Source: Candidatus Aquicultor sp. (GTDB taxonomy: Bacteria > Actinomycetota > Aquicultoria > Aquicultorales > Aquicultoraceae). From it: a stretch of DNA of 64,000 bases. Both the position numbers and the translations under genes were made by a program. Below are positions 16,741 to 26,300 of this stretch, one piece after another. The stretch covers positions 47,033-111,032 of the forward strand of contig DASXVE010000015.1 of assembly GCA_036504445.1 (NCBI GenBank), given 5' to 3'. Position 1 is the stretch's first letter; each line of letters opens with the position of its first letter. The notes under the pieces are model-generated. The model was not told the DNA's origin. It worked only from the letters and a program-made list of their open reading frames with translations, and ran no database searches.

Positions 16741-18768
16741 CTAGTCTTTGACTGTTCCTGCGACCATCTTGGCTCCTTCGGCGCGAGTCGCCCGGCCGGC
16801 GGGCTTAAAGGTACCGTCCGTGTAGCCACTGATTATACCGGCCTTAACACATGAGCCGATATAGTTTTTCGCCCAGGAGCCTTTGACATCCCAGAGCGAT
16901 GTCGAACCGGCGCCGAGACGCAACGTTTTGGCGATAATCGTAGCGATCTCCGCCCTGGTAATCCTGCTAGATGGCCCGAACGTACCATCGGGATACCCGG
17001 TGATTGCGCCGTGGGCTTTTGCGGTTTCAATATACCCTCTAGCCCAGTGGTTGGCTGCAACATCGGTAAACGATGATTTTGCCGGCGTTACGACATTCCA
17101 TTTCATTGCAAGGCATATCATCTTAGCAAATTCAGCTCTCGTTATGCTCTCGTTCGGCCTAAATGTGCCGTCCGGGAAGCCGCTGATGATTTTACCGGTG
17201 ACCAGCTTCGAAATAAACGGCTTATACCAGGCACTGGCCGGCGTGTCTGAGAACGTGACAGCCCCCAAAACGTCGGTCAATGCCGCTTCTGCCACCGCCG
17301 ATTTATTGCTTTCGTTACCCGCTTTATCGATAGCAGTTACGTAATATTTATAGACGGTCTTTCCCAAAACTTGGGTATCACTAAACGACGGTGTTATTAC
17401 CAAACTCCCGTTTATCTTGACGGGATCAAGCGAACCCTCGCTGCGGTACACATTGTATCCGGCCAGATCCTGATCGGCATTCGCGTTCCAGGTAAGATCG
17501 ATTTCTGTTTTAATTGCCGCCGCCTTCAAGCCGGTTGGGGCGTTAGGTACGATGATATCTTGCGGTGGTTGCGAGTCGCCGCCCCCGCCACCGCCACCGC
17601 CGCCGGAGCCGTTGTCGCCTGGCTGTCCACCAGAATCCCCGCCAGCCGGAAGTTCCCACTTTTTGTCTGTTCTGTCAATGGTAGGGCTTGCGGTGGTGAA
17701 GACACCGCCACCGAACGTGCCCGCGTAAACAGCATTGCCGGCTGGTGAAATGGCAAGCGTGAGGACTGTACTCTTCGTGTTTCCTGTTTTGGGATCTATC
17801 CAGTTGAGCCCTGCGCTTGCACTCGCCCAGTTGAGCCCGCCGTTGGTCGATTTATATGCGCCCCCATTTGTGCCGGCGTAGATGGTCGAATCCGACCCGT
17901 AGTGAGACGACATGGCGAACGACGTTGCGAAGCCGGTATTACAGCTGGTCCAATTGACTCCGCCATCGACCGATTTATAAATGCCGCGTATCGTGCTTGC
18001 AAATACGGTATGGTCTGTGGAGAAATTAGGCGACACGGCGACCGCGCTTACAAAGCCCAAGTCGCTGTTATCCCGCTCCCAGCTGTCTCCACCATTGGCT
18101 GATCTATATACTTCCCCGAGCGTATTCGAGGTATCTGCTACTGCGACGAATACGGTAGAATCAGCAGCATAATCCGGGGAGAACGCAATCGAGCGAACTA
18201 TTACACTGGTTGGTAAGCCGGCAGTGATTCTAGCCCAGCCCATAGTTCCGTCGTCTGTGACGGTCGATTTATATACGCCTCCGCCGTTGGTGCCGGTAAA
18301 AATCGTCGGCGTCTCTTCTGAAGTTGGTGCGATTGCGATCGAGGATATGTAGCGGTACGAGAGCCCCTTATTAACAGGGTCCCAGGTATCGCCCCCGTCG
18401 GTAGACTTGAATATACCGTCGCCGTTAGTGCCGGCAAACACGGTGGAATCGCTGGCGAACCGTGGCGATACGGCGACCGTATACACACTAAGGTTGGATA
18501 ACCCTTCGTTGGCGGCTGTCCAGGTTTCGCCGTCTGTCGACCTGAACACACCTTCACCGTTTGATGCTGCAAACACCGAAGCACCATCCGGAGAGACTGC
18601 CAGTGAATATATCTTACTGTTTCCCGGTCCGAGACTATTCCAGTCACCCGCCAGGGCTATGGCGGGCATAAATACCATTACGAGCATGATGCATGCCGCA
18701 AAGAGCAATGAGTTTATACCTGTCGATACTAACCTCTTACGTAATGCCGTTCGCAAAATACCAATCAC
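16741..18768 (-). CDS. Secreted beta-propeller/fibronectin III/S-layer-homology protein
   Basis: A 675-residue surface protein. Order: signal peptide ending AIALAGD (about residue 40); repeated blades of the type VFAGTNGDGIFKSTDGGDTW (about seven, residues 45-375), a BNR/YCF48-like propeller; a Gly-rich linker with nine consecutive Gly; a fibronectin type III domain (PNAPTGLKAA... to AEAAL); and three SLH repeats, each with GYPDGTFGP-like and ITRAE motifs, that would anchor it to cell-wall polymer. The start is unsettled: GTG 18768 has its AGAGGA too close, and TTG 18756 has better spacing. Its leader carries a possible attenuator. It follows a 7-heme cytochrome gene, suggesting a surface scaffold near the cytochromes. 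Confidence 0.9.
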   Translation of the reverse strand: MIGILRTALRKRLVSTGINSLLFAACIMLVMVFMPAIALAGDWNSLGPGNSKIYSLAVSPDGASVFAASNGEGVFRSTDGETWTAANEGLSNLSVYTVAVSPRFASDSTVFAGTNGDGIFKSTDGGDTWDPVNKGLSYRYISSIAIAPTSEETPTIFTGTNGGGVYKSTVTDDGTMGWARITAGLPTSVIVRSIAFSPDYAADSTVFVAVADTSNTLGEVYRSANGGDSWERDNSDLGFVSAVAVSPNFSTDHTVFASTIRGIYKSVDGGVNWTSCNTGFATSFAMSSHYGSDSTIYAGTNGGAYKSTNGGLNWASASAGLNWIDPKTGNTKSTVLTLAISPAGNAVYAGTFGGGVFTTASPTIDRTDKKWELPAGGDSGGQPGDNGSGGGGGGGGGDSQPPQDIIVPNAPTGLKAAAIKTEIDLTWNANADQDLAGYNVYRSEGSLDPVKINGSLVITPSFSDTQVLGKTVYKYYVTAIDKAGNESNKSAVAEAALTDVLGAVTFSDTPASAWYKPFISKLVTGKIISGFPDGTFRPNESITRAEFAKMICLAMKWNVVTPAKSSFTDVAANHWARGYIETAKAHGAITGYPDGTFGPSSRITRAEIATIIAKTLRLGAGSTSLWDVKGSWAKNYIGSCVKAGIISGYTDGTFKPAGRATRAEGAKMVAGTVKD

Positions 18769-18781
18769 TCCTCTTACCGTT

Positions 18782-18800
18782 ATGCACGTAACACGTGCAT
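18782..18800. repeat. Perfect inverted repeat before the surface-protein gene
   Basis: ATGCACGT-AAC-ACGTGCAT, eight-base arms around three bases, 13 bases before the GTG start. It could be an operator or an RNA hairpin affecting translation start. Confidence 0.5.
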
Positions 18801-18809
18801 CCTATAAAC

Positions 18810-18842
18810 AAAAAACCCAGCCGTATATGTAAGGGCCGGGTT
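18810..18842 (-). terminator. Intrinsic terminator or attenuator before the surface-protein gene
   Basis: On the minus strand AACCCGGCC pairs with GGCTGGGTT (one G-U) and is followed by TTTTTTG. It may end the preceding cytochrome transcript, or act as an attenuator, because a promoter candidate (18944-18972) lies upstream of it, after the cytochrome stop. Confidence 0.75.
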
Positions 18843-18943
18843 CACTACTCGCTCCGGTATGCCAAGTGACCACGTACAGCATACCATCAACGCTTCCCTA
18901 ACGTATGAAACAATTGTTACTAACAAGCTACCAATTATTACCA

Positions 18944-18972
18944 ATAATACTATAGAAGCGCTTGTTTATCAA
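18944..18972 (-). promoter_or_regulatory. Promoter candidate for the surface-protein gene
   Basis: Minus strand TTGATA, 17-base spacer, TATTAT. The predicted leader of about 170 bases contains a 7-base stem (18856-18862 with 18879-18885) and then the terminator hairpin at 18810-18842, the arrangement of a transcriptional attenuator. No known riboswitch class was recognised. Confidence 0.5.
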
Positions 18973-18989
18973 GAATATAATGAATAAGG

Positions 18990-20063
18990 TTAGAACTGTT
19001 TGCCGTGGCGGTGGCAGTTGGTGCATTTCTGTGCGGTGTCACATTTGACGTACGTACCGACGTGACATGCTTCACAGAATTGCTTTTGGCCCCCAGGAAG
19101 GCGCATATCAAAACCGGCTGTCTCGGTACTGCCCACGGTGATGGTGTCGGCGATCATCCAGGGTTGGTTGGAAGCATGGTGATCGTGGCATTCGGTGCAG
19201 GGAACCGCCGGGTAACTTGCTCTATATGGGCCCTTCCACTCCAGCATCCCCGCCGTTGATGATTCGCTCGAACTCGCCCGACCGTGTGCGGAATTACCGA
19301 CGGCCAAGGGGTCGTTGTAGCCGAAACGCGTTACCGTGGTTTCCGTCGAGTCAATCGTCATGGTTGTTATAATCGTGTCGGCGTTAAAGAATTGCCAGTA
19401 CGCGGCGGTACTCGTATCGCCGTTATTATCCACTTGCTCGTATGAGGTCCATGATGATACCCGTATATCATACGGTATATAGTAAGTGGACGTTTTTGCG
19501 GCCCTGAGAATCGTTGCGCCGAGCCATGCCATTGATGTGGAATCCGTATGGCAGCTCTCGCACCACCTATACATTCCCGATGACGTTGTTGTCGAATCGT
19601 AGTTGCTATTGGCGGCTCCAACGATATACCACTGGTTGCGGGTATTGCGTGGGTCTATCAAAAGCCTCCACAAGTTGGGATCGGCCGTGTGTACCTCGTG
19701 ACAGCTCGCGCATTGTTTTGATGAACCGCCGTCTTGACCTCCGCGGCTGTGCCGGTTGGTTTTAGTGAGAACCGCCGCGATATTGTAACTGCTGCCGGTT
19801 CCATCGTGGCAGACCAAGCATTGTTCGCTTTGGACAAACGGGGTCGACAAATCCTTATCGACAGCTGTATGCGAGCGGTGGCATTGAGCACAGGTGTCGG
19901 TATCCCGGTCGCGGGGTTTAAAGTGTGGATTATCAAAGGCTAACAGCTGCCCCTCGTTAACTAACAGCGTAATACTTATGGCCAAGATGTTTAGCAAAAC
20001 AAAACTAAGAAACATTATTCGGCGTTTACGGAACACCGCTCCCCACCTCGATAATATCGTCAT
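18990..20063 (-). CDS. Exported multiheme cytochrome (7 CXXCH)
   Basis: A 357-residue protein starting MTILSRWGAV with a basic region and one hydrophobic segment (about residues 19-36) serving as signal or anchor, then CAQCH, CLVCH, CASCH, CESCH, CTECH, CEACH and CTNCH. Several are followed by a second His (CHRSH, CHEVH), the doubled-CXXCH style. ATG 20063 is chosen because AAGGATCTAT precedes it; the longer open frame upstream overlaps the preceding gene and is Ser/Thr/Arg-rich shadow. It overlaps the end of the upstream membrane protein gene by 38 bases, so the two are probably translationally coupled and act together. Confidence 0.85.
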   Translation of the reverse strand: MTILSRWGAVFRKRRIMFLSFVLLNILAISITLLVNEGQLLAFDNPHFKPRDRDTDTCAQCHRSHTAVDKDLSTPFVQSEQCLVCHDGTGSSYNIAAVLTKTNRHSRGGQDGGSSKQCASCHEVHTADPNLWRLLIDPRNTRNQWYIVGAANSNYDSTTTSSGMYRWCESCHTDSTSMAWLGATILRAAKTSTYYIPYDIRVSSWTSYEQVDNNGDTSTAAYWQFFNADTIITTMTIDSTETTVTRFGYNDPLAVGNSAHGRASSSESSTAGMLEWKGPYRASYPAVPCTECHDHHASNQPWMIADTITVGSTETAGFDMRLPGGQKQFCEACHVGTYVKCDTAQKCTNCHRHGKQF

Positions 20064-20826
20064 ATAGATCCTTCGGTGAGCCGTTTTTCGAAAGTATTTC
20101 GATGTTAAAGACGACTCCGTTGATCTGGTACGCGAGGACGGCATAGTCCTGGCCGTCTGTGCCAAAATATGCCTCGGCGTTGTTGACGGATGTGTTTTTA
20201 CCGTCGGCTGCGTAGTAAGGTTTGATGTTTTGTTCGATCGATTTCTTGGCTTCTTCTTCGGTATTGAGTTGGTTGAGTGCAATAGTAAGCTGTTGTATTT
20301 CCGGATGAGCGCCGGATTCTGGGCTATACATCCTATTTGCAGTAATCGGGCCAGCTGTCTCGCTTACCATCTTATATCCCCGTATGCGGCTAGGAAACAA
20401 GACAATTAAATCACCCGAGTAGAACGGGCTTTTACCATCTTTGCCCCCTGATATCCCTTTATTTTGAGTGCTTGAAACGGCCGCATTTGCGCTCTCTAGC
20501 AATCTATTGAGGGCGTTGGCCTGTTCCTTGTCTCCGCGCTTCCTAGATTCTTTAATTTTTTGTTTGAGAATCTCAACGTCTTTATGTTTCGTGCAAACAG
20601 TTCTGCGGATAGCTACTTTGTACTTGCCGGTGTTCCATCGAAAGACGGTAATCGTCTTGCTCCGATCCTTGATAACGTGGTTATATTTGCAGATGGTTTT
20701 TGTACCGGTCTCAACGTTTGTAAACATTCCGAATACAACCAGCGGGAGTATGAGGACTATTGCAATAGCGATGACTAAAATCGGATACTCTCTATATAAT
20801 TTAGCTGCTTTTTCAAAGGCGGACAC
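20026..20826 (-). CDS. Unknown membrane-anchored protein coupled to a 7-heme cytochrome
   Basis: I do not recognise the family. The 266-residue protein has a short cytosolic N-terminus, one membrane helix (about residues 14-36), then an extracytoplasmic part with two conserved-looking Cys (TICKYNHV and TVCTKHKD), a coiled-coil-like stretch (EILKQKIKESRKRGDKEQANALNRLLE) and an alpha/beta C-terminal half. The gene end overlaps the 7-heme cytochrome start, suggesting a membrane partner or assembly factor for it. That role is inferred only from position. Confidence 0.75.
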   Translation of the reverse strand: MSAFEKAAKLYREYPILVIAIAIVLILPLVVFGMFTNVETGTKTICKYNHVIKDRSKTITVFRWNTGKYKVAIRRTVCTKHKDVEILKQKIKESRKRGDKEQANALNRLLESANAAVSSTQNKGISGGKDGKSPFYSGDLIVLFPSRIRGYKMVSETAGPITANRMYSPESGAHPEIQQLTIALNQLNTEEEAKKSIEQNIKPYYAADGKNTSVNNAEAYFGTDGQDYAVLAYQINGVVFNIEILSKNGSPKDLYDDIIEVGSGVP

Positions 20827-20972
20827 TCGAATATTCTCCTAGCGCAAGAGTTTCCCAGATTATACCAGATTGTAACATAATATGCCAGGTTGAAGTATTA
20901 GTAAGAAAGTTATAACAGTAATACTACTAACACGAATAGTGGTTCGCCTGCTAGGTCGGGCCTATGCTGAGA

Positions 20973-22487
20973 CTAGGCTTCAGTTGCAGATGATGGACTG
21001 TTTATCCCAATGAGGCGAGCTTTTCTAGAGGAAGACATGAAGTATCCTGCTAGTAGCGCAATATATGCGCAGGTTAAACTTAACGCGATAAGCCAAGGGA
21101 TATTGGGCTGCGAAGTTTCGATAAGGGTTACGTAAGGTGTGCCGATACCATGCTGTATGTCGGATGGTATGTCGGCGAACCAGGTTATTATCGGGGTATT
21201 TCCGACGACCACTATTGCGGATAACAACAAGGAGCTAAACAGAGCCCACAGTAAAGCCCTATACGGCCCCATACGCTGCCTTATGAGGCCAACGGAGGCT
21301 GCTAGGTTGATTATGGTTGCAAGAAGCAACATGAAGCCTCCTACGCTGTTATAGCGCAGTGAGAGGAACTGCGCTTCATACGGTTGGCCTGCATCGAGAA
21401 CGCCGCTTATGAAGCTCACTTTATAAGGATAGAAAAGCGCAATGCCGGACCATAGAGCGCTTGCTATAGCCAAGACCACCAGAAGGCTCACCACTGTTTT
21501 ATTTACGTTGTAGTGCTGTTGATGTGTCCGCTGAGACCACAGCAAGGCCGTACCGGCTAGTGTTACTATGCTTCCTACGATTATCGGTGCCCACTCAAAC
21601 GGGGTCGCCATGTAAGCAAAGCCGAAAACCTTCTCGATGCCGATTAACGCCGTCACCAGGATGGGCAAAAGGTGCAGCGCCGAGATCGATCTCGAAATGC
21701 TCTGGGTCGACAGCAGGTCGAACAAAGAGAAAATACCGAGGATAATAGAGAATACGCTTGCGATGGCAAGAATCAGCCAGCCGTCTGCAGTAATTTTGAG
21801 GATAGCCGCCGGCCCATCAAATGCCGCCGAAATGACAGCCGCCATGCAGGTTGCGATCCATAACGCTAGTGTAGCAAGCGCTGTTACGGAATAGCGTTCC
21901 AGCAATCTTTTGGATAACAAAGCGCAAACAGCCATAGCGAGCGCTGATAGAAGAACGAGCGATTCATCAAACGCGAAAAGTGAAAACGGCGAAAAGGAGC
22001 TCGGACGCTCCCAGTTCCCAACAATCGCGATTGTTCCGAGCAACGCTGCGGCCGAGCCGGCAGCCTTAAACCAGGTTCGCTCGCTTTTAGTTAATCCTGC
22101 AAGAATGATGGCAAACAGGGGCGCAAACGATAAGAGGAACGCCACGTCGCTACCGGACGGTGCAAATGCCGAGCGTTTGGCTGCCTGAAGGAAGAACGAC
22201 ATGCCGGCGCTTAAGCCGATAACCAGGATGGTAAGCGCATCTTGTTTGGCCTCAGCAGTGCGGCCAAAACCGGTGATAATTTTACGGGCGACTTTGCTTG
22301 CCGTAGAGCCGAAAAACAATGCGGAAAATATTGATGCCATTAAAAATACGGCAAACACAGCTGTTGCAGCCGGAGCTTGCTTGATGTTTACGATCGTTAA
22401 CACATAGTACAACGACCAGCTGACACCCAATATTAGTGAAGTTATGACCGTCCTAAATAGTGTGTTGAATTGCACTGATTCTCCCAT
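20973..22487 (-). CDS. EamA/DMT-type multispanning membrane protein with extra C-terminal helices
   Basis: About 504 residues, strongly hydrophobic, with around 14 helices. The first 310 residues resemble the ten-helix EamA (drug/metabolite transporter) arrangement, including the AKRSAFAPSGSDVAFLLSFAPLFAIIL region; the last 180 add about four more helices with long external loops, unusual for EamA proteins. Start uncertain: ATG 22487 lacks a clear ribosome site, while GTG 22475 has GGGAG five bases before it. A hairpin at 22513-22538 separates it from the formate dehydrogenase operon. Substrate unknown. Confidence 0.7.
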   Translation of the reverse strand: MGESVQFNTLFRTVITSLILGVSWSLYYVLTIVNIKQAPAATAVFAVFLMASIFSALFFGSTASKVARKIITGFGRTAEAKQDALTILVIGLSAGMSFFLQAAKRSAFAPSGSDVAFLLSFAPLFAIILAGLTKSERTWFKAAGSAAALLGTIAIVGNWERPSSFSPFSLFAFDESLVLLSALAMAVCALLSKRLLERYSVTALATLALWIATCMAAVISAAFDGPAAILKITADGWLILAIASVFSIILGIFSLFDLLSTQSISRSISALHLLPILVTALIGIEKVFGFAYMATPFEWAPIIVGSIVTLAGTALLWSQRTHQQHYNVNKTVVSLLVVLAIASALWSGIALFYPYKVSFISGVLDAGQPYEAQFLSLRYNSVGGFMLLLATIINLAASVGLIRQRMGPYRALLWALFSSLLLSAIVVVGNTPIITWFADIPSDIQHGIGTPYVTLIETSQPNIPWLIALSLTCAYIALLAGYFMSSSRKARLIGINSPSSATEA

Positions 22488-22512
22488 GCGCAAACTTAAT
22501 TATATAACATTT

Positions 22513-22538
22513 ACGGCGGAGGGAATTCCCTCCGCCGT
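22513..22538 (-). terminator. Strong hairpin ending the formate dehydrogenase operon
   Basis: Perfect 11-base stem ACGGCGGAGGG / CCCTCCGCCGT with loop AATT, 40 bases after the Fe-S subunit stop on the minus strand. Followed by AAATGTTATATAA rather than a pure T-run. Confidence 0.7.
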
Positions 22539-22578
22539 ATTGTGTATAAGAACTTTTAATGACATGTGCTTTATAAGC

Positions 22579-23325
22579 TTATGCCTTCTCCGATTCTGTG
22601 CCTACGTCTAGGCGTCTGCGATACAGGGCATAGAGGCCGCCGAATAGGACAGTCGGTATTGCCAATATTTTCCCTGTGGTTCCGTTTGATACCTTACCAA
22701 GCATCGGGGAGATGTGATCCTCAATGAATGGGTCGGACGCTGGAGCAGTAAATGGCTTTTTACTTGCCCAGTATACGTGGCCGTCACCGACAATGTTGCT
22801 ATATTTTAGCTTTGCGTTAGCGAGAACTGTGTCCCTGTCGCCATAGGTTAGGGCGCCAGCCGGACAAGTCGCTACGCATGCCGGGCCTTCCGGCCTGTTG
22901 TAGCACAGGTTGCACTTGAATGCCAATGGGCTCTCATCGGTTGCGCACTCGTTCTGCTCGCGGATTTTCGGATAACCGCCCCTGCGGCAGTATGTGCGGC
23001 ACTGCCTCATACACAGTGTATTATTGGGATCGCATTGATTTTTATCGACGTATACCGCGCCTGTCGCTGCATCTATCGCCATCGCACCCAGAGGGCACGC
23101 GCTCGCGCACGGCGCACCCTCGCAGTGCCAGCAGCTATACCGAACATACGGTGGAGCATCGTTAACCGCTTGCGCCTTAACGACCATCGGGTCGTCCCAC
23201 GCGACTTTCGGAACACCGTCATATGCGGGCACACGGTCTAAACCCTGAACTCGCTGGCAGGCTACCTGACAGCCCCTGCACTTCATACATTTGTCAATCT
23301 CGTGAAGAATTGCCATATGTGCCAT
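22579..23325 (-). CDS. Formate dehydrogenase Fe-S (beta) subunit
   Basis: A 248-residue ferredoxin-type subunit carrying electrons from the catalytic subunit. Cysteine groups for four [4Fe-4S] clusters are visible: CMKCRGCQVAC, CWHCEGAPCASAC, the CDPNNTLCMRQCRTYC group and CNLCYNRPEGPACVATC. A hydrophobic helix near the C-terminus (ILAIPTVLFGGLYALYRRR) would anchor it, as in FdnH. It follows the catalytic gene by 17 bases. No gamma (cytochrome b) gene follows; a terminator hairpin does, so electrons presumably leave by another carrier. Confidence 0.92.
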   Translation of the reverse strand: MAHMAILHEIDKCMKCRGCQVACQRVQGLDRVPAYDGVPKVAWDDPMVVKAQAVNDAPPYVRYSCWHCEGAPCASACPLGAMAIDAATGAVYVDKNQCDPNNTLCMRQCRTYCRRGGYPKIREQNECATDESPLAFKCNLCYNRPEGPACVATCPAGALTYGDRDTVLANAKLKYSNIVGDGHVYWASKKPFTAPASDPFIEDHISPMLGKVSNGTTGKILAIPTVLFGGLYALYRRRLDVGTESEKA

Positions 23326-23342
23326 TCTACATCACACCTCCT

Positions 23343-26300
23343 TTACTTATGAATCTGGCAGAGACAAACTTTGTACTCTGGCATTTTGATATTCATGTCG
23401 AGGGCATCGATTGTAAGGTCATTTGCGCTAGCACCTTCAGAAATAACGCCCTCTGGTCTTCCGAGCGCGTTGCGCAGGTAGACCTTGTTCCAGTGCCACG
23501 GAATCGCGACAACACCTTGTTTTACATATTGCTGCGTTGAAAGACCCGAACCAACTTTGGCCTTGAACGGACCGACATTGGCCTTTCTTGCAGTGTCAAT
23601 ATAGACAGAGTCGCCGTTCTTAATACCTTTGGCTGATGCATCAGCCGAGTTGAGCTCGATAAATGGCTCGGGAACCAGCTCGCATAGCCACGGTATGTTC
23701 CTGGTTGTCGGGCCGCCCTGGAAGTGCTCGGTTACCCTGATCGTCTCGAGGATGAACGGGTAGTTTGTTGTTGTACCGATTGCACCTGTTGGGGCATCAC
23801 CAGTCTTACCGTATTTGGTTAGAGCAGCGCTGTTATTTGTCTCAATACATTCCCAGTGTTTCGGCATCGTAGCGCCTTTGGTTGCATCGCACGTTGAACT
23901 ATCGCCGCTATTGAGGTCTTTCAGCTTGCTGTAGTAACGATACGTGGTCGCATACGTGATTACGTCTGCCGAATAATTCACATTGGCCGGAGATGTATAT
24001 TGCGGGTCGTGATGTACGAAGAACCTTGAGACCTGATCTGGCGCAACGAAGGTATCTGCTACGTCGTTTGCAAGGCTGCCCGCGCTGTTGTTGTAGAATA
24101 TGCGGCGGTTCTTAAGCCATGCCCATCCCCAATTGGAGTAGAGGCCGACCGTGCTGTCCGTGCCGTTGTGGCCGACGCTCATACCGCCCCTGCTCTTTGC
24201 GCGGTTAGGAACGTTTTTGACGTCGGTGTTGGCCGCCGGGGTATGCGCAAGCATCTTCATTAACGTGAGAGTGCTGGAAGCCGTATCTATGCTCCAGATT
24301 GTCGCTTGTTCACCATCAACATAGCAGGTATCACCGCGTAGGAATTTATCCATTACAAAAGTACCGCTGGTGTCGGTGATATTGTATGTTAAGGCATCAA
24401 CTGTGACCGTAGATACAGTCCTTGCAACTCCACCGATGGTGATGCTGGTGGTGCCGTTTGATTGAACCTTGGCCGCCGCCGATGCGCTTGTGTAATTATC
24501 AACAAGCTTGGTCGCGCCGGTATCATTGCCGGGCGTATTCTTCGCAATTGTTTTGTAATTGCCGACACCGGCCCAACCGCCCCAGCCGCCACGGTAAATC
24601 CACAGGGCACCCCAGCCGCCATCGTTGCCGTCGGCACTGTTGATCTTGGTGTGAGCCATCTGCTTAAAGATGCTCTCGGCGACCGTTGCGGCTACGTCAT
24701 TGAATGGGGTTGTTCCAGCGGGATCCCAACCGTACTGGCTGCCGTAGAGGCCTTCATACAGGCTGCTGAAGTTGCCGCTGTCATCGCCTTTGCGTGTTGT
24801 CGGGATATGGCTAAATGCGCCTTTTTCCTCAAGCTTCTTCGCGAGCCTTAAGAGAATCTCGGTATCCGACTTGCTTCCGCCTTGCGGATTTATAGCTTTA
24901 TAGCGCCACTGTATCCAGCGACCGCTGTTCGTAACCGAGCCCTCTTCCTCGACGAAGCCGCCTGCCGGCAACAGGTAGGTAACACCTGTTGGTTTACGCT
25001 CGCAGCCTGCTGTCTCTGTCTCGAAGATGTCTGAGACGACCAACGTATCGAGCTCGTACAAGCCCTTCGTGACCAGAGTTTGATTAGGCTCTGTATTCGC
25101 CGGGTTCTGGCCTAGGACGAACATGCACTTGACTTGAGTCTTAGCATCGGCTGTCGCTTTTGCCGGGTCCATATACTTGAACATCTCTATGTGATGGTAA
25201 CCATTGCCCTTTGGAAGCAGGTCGAAGTTCAAGTTGTTGAGGATCGACCCATCGTTGTTCGGATCCCGATCGGCAGCAAACGGGGTTGCTTTCTGGCGGA
25301 AGTACCAGTGCATCATGTTGCGGAAACCATGCTGCTGCAAATTCCAGCCATTGAATGAGCCATCATCGAACGTCGCGTTATAGTAGTTATTGCCTGCGCC
25401 TTTTACGCGGGCACCGCCGAAGAGCTTATCCATGTAAATGCCGTACCATCCATCGGGGATGATGTGCGTGGTGTCCATGACGGCAGCGCCTTTCACATGA
25501 GCGTTTACCAGACCGGCAGTAAGAGTGACCGTAAATGGAGACATGGTTTCTGTGCCTACGGCCGAGATTACGACATCCTCTTGCGTAGCCTTACCGGCAT
25601 CGATTCTAAGTGTGTCGCCGTCATGGAACTTCACCTTTGAGATGACTTGAACGGTGGTTGCACCAGCTACAGCTGCTGCGCTGAGCGTTGTCTCATTACG
25701 TAGCGGTACATCTGAATAACCGGGCATGCTCGAGAAGAGAACGCCCATATCCGTTGAGCCCTGTACGTTGTGAATTCCGCGGAGCGCATTGATGCCGCCA
25801 CCGGCTCTGCCCATGCAGCCAAGAAGCATCTGAAGCATTGAATATGCTCTCAGATCTTGCGAAGCGTGTGTGAACTGTGTAGCACCCATAGCGTATAGAA
25901 TCGTTGCCGGGTAAAGCGAACCTTTTGCAGATCCGGTACCGCCCGCTGTCGAGTCATCGCCGTGACCTTCGGCAACCATTGCGGCAAACTGGGTAAATGC
26001 CGATGCGCCGCCCGGTATGTCGCAGACGCTTGCTACGGTAGCAGCGTCATAGTAGGCCGCCCTTCTCTTGAGTGTCTGGAATACCGTGTCTGAGTCGCTG
26101 CTAGCATTATCCAGCGGCTGTGTTGAAACAACCGGAAATCCGCCCGAGCGCTGATAATCAGAACCGTCAGAGTTGAGCCTGAATAGAGAATCCGTCCACT
26201 TCGGCCACGGGTTTTTAGTAACCTTAGTACCCGTCTCATTAGTAAACGTCCTGCTTGCCATAGCGGTCTGATACGCTGCATCGTATTTCTTGTTGGAGAT

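Noticed and set aside
20064..20282. 73-residue N-terminal extension of the 7-heme protein
   Set aside because: It overlaps the preceding gene in another frame, is low-complexity Ser/Thr/Arg and would place the signal segment far inside; ATG 20063 has a ribosome site.
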